DNA of 64,000 nt from Streptomyces sp. NBC_00250 (GCF_036192275.1 NZ_CP108088.1:4589501-4653500); one strand, 5' to 3'. Counted from the stretch's first letter, positions 7,476-18,705 are shown. Notes: generated from the letters alone by a model not told the origin. A program made the numbers and translations.

Positions 7476-8210
7476 ATGTCCGCAGAGAAGACACCCTCTC
7501 CGAAGCCCGGCGACGGCCCGGCCCGGCCCGGTCGGCGCACCCCGCTGATCGTCGCCGCGGCCGCGATCGTCGCCGCCCTCGGCATCACCGCGGCCGTCGG
7601 CCTCGGCGGCAACGACGGCAAGGACTCCGGCGCGGGCTCCGACTCGGTCGCCGTGGTCTCCGGCGGTGACGACACCACCAAGGCCGCCACCGTCCTCGAC
7701 CGGCCGTTCACCAAGCCGGCGCTCGTCCTCACCGACACCAAGGGCCAGAAGTACGACCTGCGGGAGCGGACCAAGGGCAAGCCGACGCTCATCTACTTCG
7801 GCTACACCCACTGCCCCGACGTCTGCCCCATGACGATGAGCAACATCGCCATCGCCAAGAAGCAGCTCCCCAAGGCCGACCAGGACAAGCTCCAGGTCGT
7901 CTTCGTCACCACCGACCCCGAGCGGGACACCTCGGCCGAGCTCGCCAAGTGGCTGCCCGCCGCGGGCGACCCCACCTTCACCGGTCTCACCGGCCCGTTC
8001 TCCGCCATCCAGGCGGGGGCGCGGCAGATCGGCATCGGCATCGACCCGCCGAAGAAGGAGAAGAACGGCTCGGTCGTCTCCATGCACGGAGCACAGGTGA
8101 TCGCCTTCTCGCCGACGACCGACCAGGGCTACGTCCTGTACGGCGAGGACGCGTCCATCGACGACTACGCCAAGGATCTGCCGAAGCTCATCAAGGGGGA
8201 GAACCCGTGA
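7476..8210 (+). CDS. Sco-family copper chaperone
   Basis: A 244-residue membrane-anchored thioredoxin-fold protein. One N-terminal transmembrane segment (about 26-47) tethers the domain outside the cell. The CxxxC copper site is seen in THCPDVCPMT (about residue 112), and the distal His is probably that in SMHGAQVIAF. Sco proteins deliver copper to cytochrome oxidase CuA. In S. lividans, Sco is also part of the route that passes copper to extracellular oxidases. It starts 48 bases after the YcnI-like gene with AAAGAA/GGAAAG upstream of the ATG, and its TGA overlaps the GTG of the next gene, which implies translational coupling. Confidence 0.93.
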   Translation: MSAEKTPSPKPGDGPARPGRRTPLIVAAAAIVAALGITAAVGLGGNDGKDSGAGSDSVAVVSGGDDTTKAATVLDRPFTKPALVLTDTKGQKYDLRERTKGKPTLIYFGYTHCPDVCPMTMSNIAIAKKQLPKADQDKLQVVFVTTDPERDTSAELAKWLPAAGDPTFTGLTGPFSAIQAGARQIGIGIDPPKKEKNGSVVSMHGAQVIAFSPTTDQGYVLYGEDASIDDYAKDLPKLIKGENP

Positions 8211-8662
8211 ACCGCCGCACCACCACCCTGTCCGCCTCCGTGGCGCTCGCCGCCGCGCTCGCACTGACCGGGTGTTCGTCCTCGTCCGATGACGGGAAGC
8301 CCGAACTGAAGGTCAGCGGCGCGTTCATGCCGCAGCCGGTGATGGACATGGCCGGCGGCTTCCTCACCATCACGAACGACAGCGGCACCGCGGACAAGCT
8401 CACCTCGGTCACCAGCACCATCTCGGACGACGTCACGATCCACGAGACGAAGAACCAGAAGATGCAGCAGGTGACGTCCTTCGACATCCCCGCGAACGGG
8501 GAGCTGAAGCTCGCCCGTGGTGGCAGCCACATCATGTTCATGGAGCTGAAGAAGAAGCCCAAGCAGGGCGAGAAGGTCGGCATCGAGCTCCACTTCGAGA
8601 AGTCCGACCCCATCAAGGTCGACCTTCCCGTCGAAGCCGCCGGCCACAACCCGCAGCACTGA
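8207..8662 (+). CDS. PCu(A)C-type copper chaperone lipoprotein
   Basis: A 151-residue lipoprotein with a type II signal peptide (lipobox LTGC, Cys at about residue 23). The PCu(A)C fold has its methionine and histidine ligands in IHETKNQKMQQV and GGSHIMFMEL, matching the H-Mx10-M...HxM pattern in general form. The C-terminus is His-rich (GHNPQH). Such proteins bind Cu(I) outside the membrane and exchange it with Sco. The GTG at 8207 overlaps the sco stop by GTGA. Confidence 0.92.
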   Translation: MNRRTTTLSASVALAAALALTGCSSSSDDGKPELKVSGAFMPQPVMDMAGGFLTITNDSGTADKLTSVTSTISDDVTIHETKNQKMQQVTSFDIPANGELKLARGGSHIMFMELKKKPKQGEKVGIELHFEKSDPIKVDLPVEAAGHNPQH

Positions 8663-8707
8663 GCGCGTTGACGGAGTTCTCACAGAACTGACGGAGTGAA
8701 CCGGAAG

Positions 8708-10657
8708 ATGACAACCACCGCCCCGCGCCTCGGTACCGCCCTGGCCCGGCTGCTGATCCTCGCGGCCGCGCTGCTCGGCACACTGCTCGCCGGTGCCGCG
8801 CCCGCGTCCGCGCACGCGGCGCTGACCGGCAGCGATCCGAGGGACGGGGCGGTGGTCGCCACCGCTCCCAAGGAGGTCAACCTCACCTTCTCCGAGCAGG
8901 TCGCCATGAGCGACGACTCGATCCGGGTCCTCGACCCGGCGGGCCGGAGGGCCGACACCGGAGAGATACGCGACCTGTGCAGCGGCTCCGTCGTCCGCTA
9001 CGGGGTGGAGCTCCGTGCCGGGCTGCCCGACGGCACGTACACCGTGGCCTGGCAGACCGTCTCGGCCGACAGCCACCCCATCTCCGGCGCCTTCACCTTC
9101 TCCATCGGCGCCCCCTCCACGACGTCCGTCGCCCTGCCCGACCGCACCGCCGGCGGCGGCCTCGTCGGCACTCTCTACGGCATCGCGCGCTACGTCTCGT
9201 ACGCCGGTTTCGCGATCCTCGTCGGCGGCGGCGCCTTCGTCCTGGCCTGCTGGCCGCGCGGGGCGAGCGTCCGCCCGGTCCAGCAGACCGTGGTCCGGGG
9301 CTGGCTGACCCTCACCGGCGCCACCCTCGTCATGCTGCTCCTGCGAAACCCGTACACCGGCTCCGGTGAACTCTCCGACGCCTTCGACCTGGCCGGTCTG
9401 AAGGCCGTCCTGGAGACGAAGACCGGGGCCGCGCTCACCTCCCGGCTGCTGCTGCTCGGCGCGGCCGCGCTCTTCGTGGCCGTCCTCTTCGGCGCCTACG
9501 CCCGGCGGACCGACCCCAAGGAGAAGAAGGACCTCGCCTTCGGGCTCGGCATCGGCGGCACCGTCGTCGCCGCCGGCATCGCCGGTACCTGGGCGCTGGC
9601 CGAGCACGCCTCCACCGGTATCCAGCCCGGTGTCGCCATGCCCGTCGACATCCTGCACCTGCTGGCCGTCGCCGCCTGGCTCGGCGGTCTCACGGTGCTG
9701 CTCGTCTCCCTCTACAAGGCGCCGTCCGTCGACCGCTCGGCGATCGAGCGCTTCTCCAAGGTGGCCTTCGGCTCCGTCGCCGTCCTCGCGGCCACCGGGA
9801 TCTACCAGTCCTGGCGCCAGGTCGGCTCCTGGTCCGCGCTGACCGGGACCCGCTACGGGCAGCTGCTGCTCGTCAAGATCGGCCTGATGTGCGTCCTCAT
9901 CGGCATCGCCTGGATCTCGCGCCGCTGGACCCAGCGCCTCGCCGACCCGAAGCCCGTCGAGGAAGCCGAGCAGTCCGCCGTGGAGGAGGCGGACGAGACC
10001 GAGCAGGCTTCCGCGGAGGAGGCCGAGAAGGCCGCCGACGAGGAGGCGGACGGGACCGCGGCGACCGAGGTCGCCGATCCCGAGCGGGCCGCTCAGCTCG
10101 CCCGCCAGCGGGCCGCCGTCGCCACCGCGCGGCGCAAGCGGGAGCGGGACGCCGACCCGGAGCGGGCCGGGCTGCGCCGCTCGGTGCTGACCGAGGCCGC
10201 CGTCGCCGTCGTACTCCTCGCCGTGACCACCGTCCTCACCTCGACCGAGCCCGGCCGTACCGAGGAGGAGGCGGGGCGGAGCACCGCCGCCTCCGGTCCG
10301 GCCGCCGTGCCCGACCGGCCCGTCGACATCCGGCTTCCCTTCGACACCGGCGGCGTCGACGGCAAGGGCGTCGTCCGGCTCAGCCTCGACCCCGGCCGCA
10401 CCGGGGCCAACGCGCTGCACCTCTTCGTCGAACGGCCCAACGGCAAGCCACTGGACGTGCCCGAGATCAAGGTCGCCCTCACGCTGGAGGCCAAGAACGT
10501 CGGCCCGTTGCCCGTCGCCCCGGACCGGATCCAGACCGGGCACTGGAGCGCGAGCGGCGTCCAGATCCCGATGCCCGGCGAGTGGCGGATCCAGGTCACC
10601 GTCCGGACGTCCGAGATCGACCAGACCACCATCGAGAAGAACGTGAAGATCGGCTGA
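8708..10657 (+). CDS. CopC-CopD fusion copper transport protein
   Basis: A fusion of about 649 residues. After a signal peptide ending ASA, the mature chain starts HAALTGSDP, the expected N-terminal Cu(II) His of CopC; the CopC domain runs to about residue 125. A CopD-like membrane domain with about eight helices follows (about 150-500). It is interrupted by a long acidic Glu/Ala-rich cytoplasmic loop (about 415-470) and closes with a YtkA/YcnJ-like extracellular domain (about 540-649). It probably moves copper across the membrane. GTG 8696 is in frame, but ACGGAG directly abuts it, whereas the same site is 12 bases from ATG 8708. The gene sits between the PCu(A)C and DyP genes. Confidence 0.9.
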   Translation: MTTTAPRLGTALARLLILAAALLGTLLAGAAPASAHAALTGSDPRDGAVVATAPKEVNLTFSEQVAMSDDSIRVLDPAGRRADTGEIRDLCSGSVVRYGVELRAGLPDGTYTVAWQTVSADSHPISGAFTFSIGAPSTTSVALPDRTAGGGLVGTLYGIARYVSYAGFAILVGGGAFVLACWPRGASVRPVQQTVVRGWLTLTGATLVMLLLRNPYTGSGELSDAFDLAGLKAVLETKTGAALTSRLLLLGAAALFVAVLFGAYARRTDPKEKKDLAFGLGIGGTVVAAGIAGTWALAEHASTGIQPGVAMPVDILHLLAVAAWLGGLTVLLVSLYKAPSVDRSAIERFSKVAFGSVAVLAATGIYQSWRQVGSWSALTGTRYGQLLLVKIGLMCVLIGIAWISRRWTQRLADPKPVEEAEQSAVEEADETEQASAEEAEKAADEEADGTAATEVADPERAAQLARQRAAVATARRKRERDADPERAGLRRSVLTEAAVAVVLLAVTTVLTSTEPGRTEEEAGRSTAASGPAAVPDRPVDIRLPFDTGGVDGKGVVRLSLDPGRTGANALHLFVERPNGKPLDVPEIKVALTLEAKNVGPLPVAPDRIQTGHWSASGVQIPMPGEWRIQVTVRTSEIDQTTIEKNVKIG

Positions 10658-10660
10658 TCC

Positions 10661-11932
10661 TTGACCGAGAACGACACCCTTGAGATCTCCCGACGACGGC
10701 TGCTCGGCACCGTCGGCGCGGCCGGCGCGGCCGGACTCGTCATCGGCGCGGCAGGCGGCGTCGGCGTCACCACGGCCGGGTCGGACGGCGGCACCACCGA
10801 CGGGGCCGGCACCGACGGCACCCCGCTGCTGACCACGGTCGGTTCGACCGAGGTGATGTTTCACGGGGAACATCAGGCGGGCATCACCACGCCCTCGCAG
10901 TCCCGTGGTCATCTGATCGCCTTCGACCTCGCCCCGGGCGCCGGTCGCAAGGAGGCGGTCGCCCTGCTGCGCCGCTGGTCGGTGACGGCGAAGGCGCTGA
11001 TGTCGGGCAAGGCCACGACCGAGGACACCGGCGTCGCGCTCGACGCGGGCCCCTCGTCCCTCACGGTCACCTTCGGCTTCGGCCGTACGTTCTTCGACCG
11101 CACCGGACTCGTCGCACGCCGCCCCAGGGGGCTCGACCCGCTGCCCGCCTTCTCCGCCGACGCCCTGGACGCCCGGCGTTCGGAGGGCGATCTGTGGGTG
11201 CAGATCGGCGCCGACGACGCGCTCGTCGCCTTCCACGCGCTGCGCGCCGTACAGAAGGACGCGGGCGACGCGGCCCGGGTGCGCTGGCAGATGAACGGCT
11301 TCAACCGCTCGGCCGGTGCCACCGCCAAGCCGATGACCGCGCGCAATCTGATGGGCCAGATCGACGGCACCGGCAATCCGAAGGTCACCGACCCCGACTT
11401 CGACCGGCGGATCTTCGTCCCGGCCGGGGCCGGCGGCGCGGACGAGTGGATGGCCGGCGGCTCGTACGCGGTGGTGCGTCGGATCCGGATGCTGCTCGAC
11501 GACTGGGAGAAGCTGCCGCTCGACCGGCAGGAGAAGGTGATCGGGCGTCGGAAGTCCGACGGGGCCCCGCTCACAGGTGGCACGGAGAGCACCGAGCTCG
11601 ACCTGAACAAGCGCGGTCCCGACGGGGAGACGGTGATCCCGGACAACGCCCACTCCCGGATCTCCGCCCCCGAACAGAACGGCGGGGCGGCGATGCTGCG
11701 CAGGCCGTTCTCCTTCCACGACGGGATCGCTCCCGACGGGACGCCGGACGCCGGTCTGCTCTTCGTCTGCTGGCAGGCAGACCCGCTGCGGGGCTTCGTA
11801 CCCGTGCAGCGCAAGCTCGACCGGGGCGACGCGCTGTCCGCGTTCATCCGGCACGAGGCCAGCGGCCTCTTCGCGGTGCCGGGCGGTCCCGCCGAGGGCG
11901 AGTACGTGGGGCAGCGGCTCCTGGAGTCGTGA
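10661..11932 (+). CDS. dtpA: Tat-exported DyP-type haem peroxidase
   Basis: A DyP-family peroxidase of 423 residues. The N-terminus has a twin-arginine signal (SRRRLLG followed by an Ala/Gly-rich hydrophobic run), so folded haem protein is exported. Family motifs are visible: FHGEHQAGI near residue 67, the GxxDG motif in LMGQIDGTGNP near 230, and the C-terminal haem pocket segment GLLFVCWQADP. The order Sco, PCu(A)C, CopC-CopD, DyP matches the S. lividans locus in which DtpA works with copper proteins during maturation of the GlxA oxidase (established for S. lividans, inferred here). The start is TTG at 10661, three bases after the upstream stop. No better start precedes the Tat signal. Confidence 0.9.
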   Translation: MTENDTLEISRRRLLGTVGAAGAAGLVIGAAGGVGVTTAGSDGGTTDGAGTDGTPLLTTVGSTEVMFHGEHQAGITTPSQSRGHLIAFDLAPGAGRKEAVALLRRWSVTAKALMSGKATTEDTGVALDAGPSSLTVTFGFGRTFFDRTGLVARRPRGLDPLPAFSADALDARRSEGDLWVQIGADDALVAFHALRAVQKDAGDAARVRWQMNGFNRSAGATAKPMTARNLMGQIDGTGNPKVTDPDFDRRIFVPAGAGGADEWMAGGSYAVVRRIRMLLDDWEKLPLDRQEKVIGRRKSDGAPLTGGTESTELDLNKRGPDGETVIPDNAHSRISAPEQNGGAAMLRRPFSFHDGIAPDGTPDAGLLFVCWQADPLRGFVPVQRKLDRGDALSAFIRHEASGLFAVPGGPAEGEYVGQRLLES

Positions 11933-11940
11933 TCCCCGGG

Positions 11941-12055
11941 GCGGGCGGCCCGGAGACATTCGTGTCTCCCCGAGCGGGCGGCCCGCCGACATTCGTGTCT
12001 CCCCGAGCGGGCGCCGCACGGACGGACGTGTCCCACCGGACGGGCGGCCCGTGGC
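11941..12055. repeat. 33-bp tandem repeat after dtpA
   Basis: Copies begin at 11941, 11974, 12007 and about 12040, giving a 33-base period. Each starts with a GCGGGCG or CGGGCGG core followed by ACATTCGTGTCTCCCC in the first two; the third and fourth are more diverged. The array starts eight bases after the dtpA stop and fills the gap to pheA. Confidence 0.85.
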
Positions 12056-12079
12056 TCCGGGGCCCATTAGGGTGACGGT

Positions 12080-13015
12080 ATGTCCGCCACCCGGTACACG
12101 TATCTCGGCCCCGAGGGCACCTTCACGGAGGCCGCGCTGCGTACGCTGCCCGAGGCCGCGACGAGGGAACTCGTCCCCATGGTCTCGGTCCCGGCCGCGC
12201 TCGACGCCGTACGGAACGGGGAGGCCGCCGCCGCGCTCGTCCCGATCGAGAACTCGGTCGAGGGCGGGGTGACCGCGACCCTGGACGAGCTGGCCTCCGG
12301 CGAGCCGCTGATGATCTACCGCGAGGTGCTGCTGCCGATCGCCTTCGCGCTGCTCGTCCGGCCCGGGACCAAGCTGTCGGACATCAAGACGGTGACGGGC
12401 CATCCGGTGGCCCAGCCGCAGGTCAGGAACTGGCTGCGGGCCCATCTGCCCGAGGCGCTGTGGGAGTCGGCCGCGTCCAACGCGGACGGGGCCCGGCTGG
12501 TGCAGGAGGGCCGCTTCGACGCCGCCTTCGCGGGGGAGTTCGCGGCGGCGACGTACGGTCTCGAAGCGCTGGTCACCGAGATCCACGACGCGGAGAACGC
12601 CGAGACGCGGTTCGTCCTGGTGGGCAGGCCGGCCCGGCCGGCGGCTCCGACCGGCGCGGACAAGACCTCGGTGGTGCTGTGGCTGGGTGACGATCATCCG
12701 GGTGCCCTTCTCGAACTGCTCCAGGAGTTCGCGGTGCGCGGGGTGAACCTGATGCTGATCCAGTCCCGGCCCACGGGGGCGGGGATCGGGAACTACTGCT
12801 TCGCCGTGGACGCCGAGGGCCATATCTCGGACCGGCGGGTGGGCGAGGCGCTGATGGGCCTCAAGCGGATCTGCCCCAAGGTGCGCTTCCTCGGCTCGTA
12901 CCCGAGGGCGGGCGTCGCGGTCGAGGACGTGGCGGCGCTGCGGCGCGGCACCTCGGACGGGGAGTTCATGTCGGCCTCCGACTGGCTGGCGAGGGCCCAG
13001 GACGGTCGGGCCTGA
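12080..13015 (+). CDS. pheA: Prephenate dehydratase
   Basis: A 311-residue enzyme converting prephenate to phenylpyruvate in phenylalanine synthesis. The catalytic domain starts with YLGPEGTFTEAALR and carries the essential Thr in the TRF motif (AETRFVLVG, about 178). A C-terminal ACT domain (about 195-275, GALLELLQEFAVRGVNL and IQSRPTG) gives phenylalanine feedback. It is monofunctional, without chorismate mutase, as usual in actinobacteria. The ATG at 12080 follows TAGGGT by six bases without a ribosome site, suggesting a leaderless transcript. A GNRA-looped terminator follows at 13028. Confidence 0.96.
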   Translation: MSATRYTYLGPEGTFTEAALRTLPEAATRELVPMVSVPAALDAVRNGEAAAALVPIENSVEGGVTATLDELASGEPLMIYREVLLPIAFALLVRPGTKLSDIKTVTGHPVAQPQVRNWLRAHLPEALWESAASNADGARLVQEGRFDAAFAGEFAAATYGLEALVTEIHDAENAETRFVLVGRPARPAAPTGADKTSVVLWLGDDHPGALLELLQEFAVRGVNLMLIQSRPTGAGIGNYCFAVDAEGHISDRRVGEALMGLKRICPKVRFLGSYPRAGVAVEDVAALRRGTSDGEFMSASDWLARAQDGRA

Positions 13016-13027
13016 CCCGATGGTGAC

Positions 13028-13055
13028 CGAACGCTCCCGGCGACGGGAGCGTTCG
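13028..13055. terminator. Perfect hairpin terminator after pheA
   Basis: A 12-base perfect stem (CGAACGCTCCCG pairing with CGGGAGCGTTCG) around the tetraloop GCGA, which is of the GNRA class, starts 12 bases after the pheA stop. Confidence 0.88.
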
Positions 13056-13097
13056 TCCACAGGTGCGAACCACTAGTCCGACCTGCATATTTTTCAG

Positions 13098-13390
13098 TTA
13101 CCCACAGCGGTTATCCACAGGCTCCGCGTTCGACCTGGGGACAAGTCGACAGCTCACCCCGACAAGGTCGACAAATCGCCCTAGCCACTCCTCGGCACCA
13201 CCCCGGCTGTCCACAGCATGCGGAAGAAGCCCTCGTCAGCACGGCTCGCCCGACCAACTCTTTGGAGCGAGCAATTCCCACCCAAATGAGTGCCTCAATG
13301 GCGTTTGATCACGGAATTCCCAGGTGCGGGACGGGAAATCCACGCGATCTTCCCCGTAGTCCACAGATCTTCCGCACAGCCTGTGGATAA
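13098..13390. other. Cluster of DnaA-box-like sites in pheA-serS gap
   Basis: The 499-base gap between pheA and serS has no credible gene and is less GC-rich than its surroundings. It contains TTACCCACA at 13098, TTATCCACA at 13111, CTGTCCACA at 13207, TAGTCCACA at 13357 and TGTGGATAA (a perfect inverted DnaA box) at 13382. The Streptomyces DnaA consensus is TTGTCCACA or TTATCCACA. Near its right end TAGCCT lies six bases before the serS GTG. Confidence 0.6.
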
Positions 13391-13514
13391 CTGAATGCGA
13401 AGGCCCGGCTCCCGGCATTTCCACGGGTATCAATTCGGGCGAAACAGCCCGCGTGACAACACGCGTGACGTTATCCGGTGGGGGCGGGCGAACGCGCGAC
13501 GGTAGCCTGGTGGG

Positions 13515-14804
13515 GTGATTGACCTTCGCCTGCTCCGTGAGGACCCCGACCGTGTTCGCGCCTCCCAGCGCGCCCGTGGAGAGGACGTCGCGCTCGTCGA
13601 CGCCCTGCTCTCCGCCGATGAAAGGCGCAGGTCGTCCGGCGTCCGCTTCGACGAGCTCCGATCCGAGCAGAAGGCGCTCGGCAAGCTGATCCCCAGGGCC
13701 ACCCCGGAGGAGCGCGCCGAACTCCTCCAGAAGGCCGAACAGCTCAAGACCGACGTCAAGGCCGCCGAGGCCGAGCAGAACGAGGCCGACGAGACGGCCA
13801 AGCAGCTGCTGCTCCAGCTCGGGAACATCGTCCACACGGACGTCCCGGTCGGTGGCGAAGAGGACTTCGTCGTCCTGGAGACGCACGGCACCATCCGCGA
13901 CTTCGCGGCCGAGGGCTTCGAGCCCAAGGACCACCTGGAGCTCGGCGAGGCGCTCGGCGCCATCGACGTCGAGCGGGGCGCCAAGGTCTCCGGCTCGCGC
14001 TTCTACTACCTGACCGGTGTGGGCGCCCTCCTGGAACTCGCCCTGGTCAACGCGGCGATCGCCCAGGCCACCGAGGCCGGCTTCATCCCCATGCTGACCC
14101 CGGCGCTGGTCCGTCCGCGCGCCATGGAGGGCACCGGCTTCCTCGGCCAGGCCGCGGAGAACGTGTACCACCTGGAGAAGGACGACTACTACCTCGTCGG
14201 CACGTCCGAGGTGCCCCTCGCGGCGTACCACATGGACGAGATCATCGACGCGGACAAGCTGCCGCTGCGGTACGCGGGCTTCTCGCCCTGCTTCCGCCGC
14301 GAGGCCGGCACGTACGGCAAGGACACCCGCGGCATCTTCCGCGTCCACCAGTTCGACAAGGTCGAGATGTTCTCGTACGTCGCTCCGGAGGACGCAGAGG
14401 CCGAGCACAAGCGGCTCCTCGACTGGGAGAAGCAGTGGCTGACCGCTCTGGAGCTGCCGTTCCAGGTGATCGACGTCGCCACCGGTGACCTCGGATCCTC
14501 CGCCTCCCGCAAGTTCGACTGCGAGGCGTGGATCCCGACCCAGGGCAAGTACCGCGAGCTGACCTCGGCGTCCAACTGCGACAGCTTCCAGGCCCGCCGG
14601 CTCTCCGTCCGAATGCGCGACGAGCAGGGCGGCAAGAAGACCGTCCAGCCGCTGGCCACCCTGAACGGCACGCTGTGCGCCGTCCCGCGCACCATCGTGG
14701 CGATCCTGGAGAACCACCAGCTGCCCGACGGTTCCGTGCGGGTGCCCGAGATCCTGCGGCCCTACCTCGGCGGCCGTGAGGTCCTGGAGCCGATCACCAA
14801 GTGA
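13515..14804 (+). CDS. serS: Seryl-tRNA synthetase
   Basis: A class II aminoacyl-tRNA synthetase of 429 residues charging tRNA-Ser. The N-terminal arm (about 1-105) is a coiled coil that contacts the long variable arm of tRNA-Ser ([22 protein letters not shown]). Motif 2 is seen in [20 protein letters not shown], and motif 3 near [19 protein letters not shown] with the terminal [11 protein letters not shown]. The length is typical. The GTG at 13515 has no ribosome site; TAGCCT six bases upstream suggests a leaderless transcript. Its stop overlaps the next gene by GTGA, so the HAD hydrolase is probably co-transcribed. Confidence 0.97.
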   Translation: MIDLRLLREDPDRVRASQRARGEDVALVDALLSADERRRSSGVRFDELRSEQKALGKLIPRATPEERAELLQKAEQLKTDVKAAEAEQNEADETAKQLLLQLGNIVHTDVPVGGEEDFVVLETHGTIRDFAAEGFEPKDHLELGEALGAIDVERGAKVSGSRFYYLTGVGALLELALVNAAIAQATEAGFIPMLTPALVRPRAMEGTGFLGQAAENVYHLEKDDYYLVGTSEVPLAAYHMDEIIDADKLPLRYAGFSPCFRREAGTYGKDTRGIFRVHQFDKVEMFSYVAPEDAEAEHKRLLDWEKQWLTALELPFQVIDVATGDLGSSASRKFDCEAWIPTQGKYRELTSASNCDSFQARRLSVRMRDEQGGKKTVQPLATLNGTLCAVPRTIVAILENHQLPDGSVRVPEILRPYLGGREVLEPITK

Positions 14805-15607
14805 GCCCCTTCCCCTACCGCCTGGTCGCGACGGATCTCGACGGCACGCTGCTGCGCGCCGACGAGTCCGTCTCGGCCCGCACGCGGGACGCGCTCGCCG
14901 CCGTCACGGAGGCGGGCGCCGCGCACATCGTCGTCACCGGCCGGGCGGTGCCCTGGACCCGGCACATCCTGGACGACCTCGGCTACGAGGGGATCGCGGT
15001 GTGCGGGCAGGGCGCACAGGTCTACCACGCGGGTGAGCACCGGCTGCTCACCTCGCTGACCCTGGACCGGCAGCTCGCCGGGCTCGCGCTCTCCAAGATC
15101 GAGGCGGAGGTGGGCCCGCTCGCGCTGGCCGCCAGCCGCGACGGCCTGGAGGGCGAGGTCCTGATGGGCCCCGGCTACAAGGTCCACGAGGGGCCGCTGC
15201 CGTACGTCCCGTACGAGGACCCCGCGGAGCTCTGGGCGGCGCCGCTGACCAAGCTCTACGTCCAGCACCCGACGCTGACGGACGACGAGCTGACCCGGGC
15301 CGCCCGTGAGACGGTCGGCGGTCTCGTGGACGTCGTCATGGCCGGGCCCGGGATCGTGGAGATCCTTCCGCTCGGCCTGAGCAAGGCGACCGGTCTCTCG
15401 CTCGCGGCACGCCGGCTGGGCGTGAAGGCGGCGGAGACGATCGCCTTCGGCGACATGCCGAACGACATCCCGATGTTCGGCTGGGCGGCCCACGGCGTGG
15501 CCATGGGCAACGCCCACGAGGAACTGCGCGCGGTGGCGGACGAGACCACGGCCTCCAACGAGGAGGACGGCATCGCGGTCGTCCTGGAACGCCTGCTGTC
15601 GGCCTGA
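14801..15607 (+). CDS. HAD-family (Cof-like) phosphatase
   Basis: A 268-residue class IIB HAD hydrolase. Motif I is DLDGTLLR near the N-terminus (nucleophile Asp in ATDLDGT), motif II lies in VVTGRAVPW, the Lys in [10 protein letters not shown] and motif IV in [11 protein letters not shown]. Cof-type enzymes dephosphorylate sugar phosphates or flavin precursors; the substrate cannot be read from sequence. The GTG start overlaps the serS stop. A paralogue of similar length lies at 30787. A strong terminator follows at 15679. Confidence 0.9.
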   Translation: MSPFPYRLVATDLDGTLLRADESVSARTRDALAAVTEAGAAHIVVTGRAVPWTRHILDDLGYEGIAVCGQGAQVYHAGEHRLLTSLTLDRQLAGLALSKIEAEVGPLALAASRDGLEGEVLMGPGYKVHEGPLPYVPYEDPAELWAAPLTKLYVQHPTLTDDELTRAARETVGGLVDVVMAGPGIVEILPLGLSKATGLSLAARRLGVKAAETIAFGDMPNDIPMFGWAAHGVAMGNAHEELRAVADETTASNEEDGIAVVLERLLSA

Positions 15608-15678
15608 CGTTCCGAGACCCGCTTCGAGAACGGGTCGAGAACAGCTTCGAAAGCGGCTTCGAAAGCCTCGATGACCGT

Positions 15679-15718
15679 GACGAAGGCCCGCTCCCCCTGA
15701 GGGGAGCGGGCCTTCGTC
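15679..15718. terminator. Strong bidirectional terminator
   Basis: An 18-base perfect stem (GACGAAGGCCCGCTCCCC and its complement) closes on CTGA and is followed by GTTT. It lies between converging genes. Just before it, at 15620-15670, a short GCTTCGA-type direct repeat is seen. Confidence 0.92.
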
Positions 15719-15805
15719 GTTTCGGGAGGGAGCGGCCCGCACGGACAGGTCCGCGCGCTCGAAGCGGCCGCCCCCTTCGGGGGATCCCCCGTTCCCCCCG
15801 CACAA

Positions 15806-16465
15806 CTAGTGTGCTCCGGAGCCCGGTTCGGGGGCGACTGGTTTTCCGCGGGTGAGCGGGTAGCAGGCCAGGCCGATCGCCAGCGAGATCGCGTGCCCGA
15901 GGTCGGTGTGCGTGCGGTCGGCGAGCAGCGGGACGACGAAGAAGCCCACCACTCCGGCGAGGTAGAGCCAGCGCCAGGGGCCGGGCAGCCGGTAGGTGAG
16001 GATGCCCGCCGAGGCGGCGAGGCCGTAGCTGACGCCGATGTCGACGACGTGCGCCATGCTGCGCGGCACGTCGTGGAGGCGGATGGCCACCAGGACGACC
16101 TGCTGGCTGATCAGGGTCGCCGCGATGTGGGCCGTGGCGACGACGAAGAGCCATTTCGGTGTACCGAGCCAGCGTTCCACGGGCGCGTGGATCAGCTCGA
16201 AGAGCGCCGCGTACAGCAGGAGGTCGGCCGGATCCTCGATCCAGAACGCGCTGCCGAGCAGGGCCCGCAGCGGGTGGTGGGCCAGCTGATGGAGATTGCT
16301 GCTGTTGCGGTGCAGGAGGTAGGTCTCAAGGCCCTCGGGGGACAGCGCGATGACGAGGCTGGTGATCGCGATGATCGCCAGCCACAGATGCGTACCGGGT
16401 GACGAACGCACCCACGACCTGATCGGTCGGGACGGTTCGCCACCCGGGGAGCTCTCGGGAGGCAC
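15806..16465 (-). CDS. Rhomboid-like membrane protein
   Basis: A 219-residue integral membrane protein with about five to six helices. It resembles the actinobacterial rhomboid-like family. The serine segment reads DIGVSYGLAASAG, in place of the canonical GxSG. A candidate catalytic His lies in the last helices (LGHAISLAIGLA). Whether it is an active intramembrane protease is open because the GxSG motif is loose. The GTG at 16465 was chosen from where hydrophobic and charged composition becomes normal. It is 35 bases downstream of lpdA on the same strand, so it may share its transcript. Confidence 0.75.
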   Translation of the reverse strand: MPPESSPGGEPSRPIRSWVRSSPGTHLWLAIIAITSLVIALSPEGLETYLLHRNSSNLHQLAHHPLRALLGSAFWIEDPADLLLYAALFELIHAPVERWLGTPKWLFVVATAHIAATLISQQVVLVAIRLHDVPRSMAHVVDIGVSYGLAASAGILTYRLPGPWRWLYLAGVVGFFVVPLLADRTHTDLGHAISLAIGLACYPLTRGKPVAPEPGSGAH

Positions 16466-16500
16466 GTATCCGTGCCTATCACCCCGAGCTGGGAGAAACC

Positions 16501-17904
<1,404 letters not shown>

Positions 17905-18027
17905 GACTGACTCCCGAGGGTGGTGAGGGTGTTCGGTCCGCGTACGGGCCCACAGTAGTCCGGTGTCCCCCACACGGTCAGTTGTAGGATGACTGGGCAA
18001 CCGGGCAAATGGAGAGGTCGGAACGGC

Positions 18028-18705
18028 ATGGCACTCAGGGCGGCGGGACGGACCTCGCTGGTGGACTCCGTCGTGGACCAGCTGCGGACACAGCTCGCGG
18101 ACGGCGAGTGGGCGGTCGGCGACCGCATCCCGACCGAGCACGAGCTCGCGCAGCAGCTCGGCGTGGGCCGCAACACCGTCCGGGAGGCGGTCCGCGTCCT
18201 GGTCCACGCGGGTCTCCTCGAATCCCGACAGGGCAACGGCACCTTCGTCAGGTCGACCGCCGATCCGGCGGCCGTGCTGCGCGGGATGCGGCACGCGGGC
18301 GCGGGCGACGTCCTCGAACTCCGGGTGGCCCTGGAGGCCGAGGCCGCCCGGCTCGCGGCGGCCCGGCGGGACACCCACGACCTGCTGCGGCTCCGGGCGG
18401 CCCTGACCACCCTGCGCGAGGAGGGCGACCGGGACGCGGACGCGGACCTCGCCTTCCACCTGGCGGTCGTCGGCGCCACCCACAACGCGGCCTTCGTCGA
18501 GGTCTACCGGTTCTTCTCCGCCCAGGTCCACGAGGTGCTCGTGGAGGCCCTCGGCGACCGGGAGATGCCGCCGGTCGACATAGACGCCCACGAGGCCCTG
18601 GTGGCGGCGATCGAGGCGGCCGACCCGGAGGCGGCGGAGCGGCAGGCCCGCGAGCTGCTGCGGGTCCCGATGGAGACCGTCGCGGCGCTGACGGAGAACT
18701 CCTGA
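18028..18705 (+). CDS. GntR/FadR-type (FCD) transcription regulator
   Basis: A regulator of 225 residues. A winged helix-turn-helix (about 12-75; [20 protein letters not shown], then [11 protein letters not shown]) is followed by an all-helical FCD ligand domain (about 90-215) with metal-binding His candidates in [17 protein letters not shown] and [19 protein letters not shown] lies about 11 bases before ATG 18028. Its TGA overlaps the ATG of the MFS transporter, so it probably controls that transporter. A -10-like TAGGAT is at about 17985. Confidence 0.9.
   Translation: MALRAAGRTSLVDSVVDQLRTQLADGEWAVGDRIPTEHELAQQLGVGRNTVREAVRVLVHAGLLESRQGNGTFVRSTADPAAVLRGMRHAGAGDVLELRVALEAEAARLAAARRDTHDLLRLRAALTTLREEGDRDADADLAFHLAVVGATHNAAFVEVYRFFSAQVHEVLVEALGDREMPPVDIDAHEALVAAIEAADPEAAERQARELLRVPMETVAALTENS

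Noticed and set aside
10858..10871. parS-like GTTTCACGGGGAAC
   Set aside because: Two mismatches to parS, and the bases encode the conserved FHGEHQAG motif of DyP peroxidases.
8165..13060. 1631-residue open frame on the minus strand
   Set aside because: It is antisense to five recognised genes; no domain and no ribosome site.
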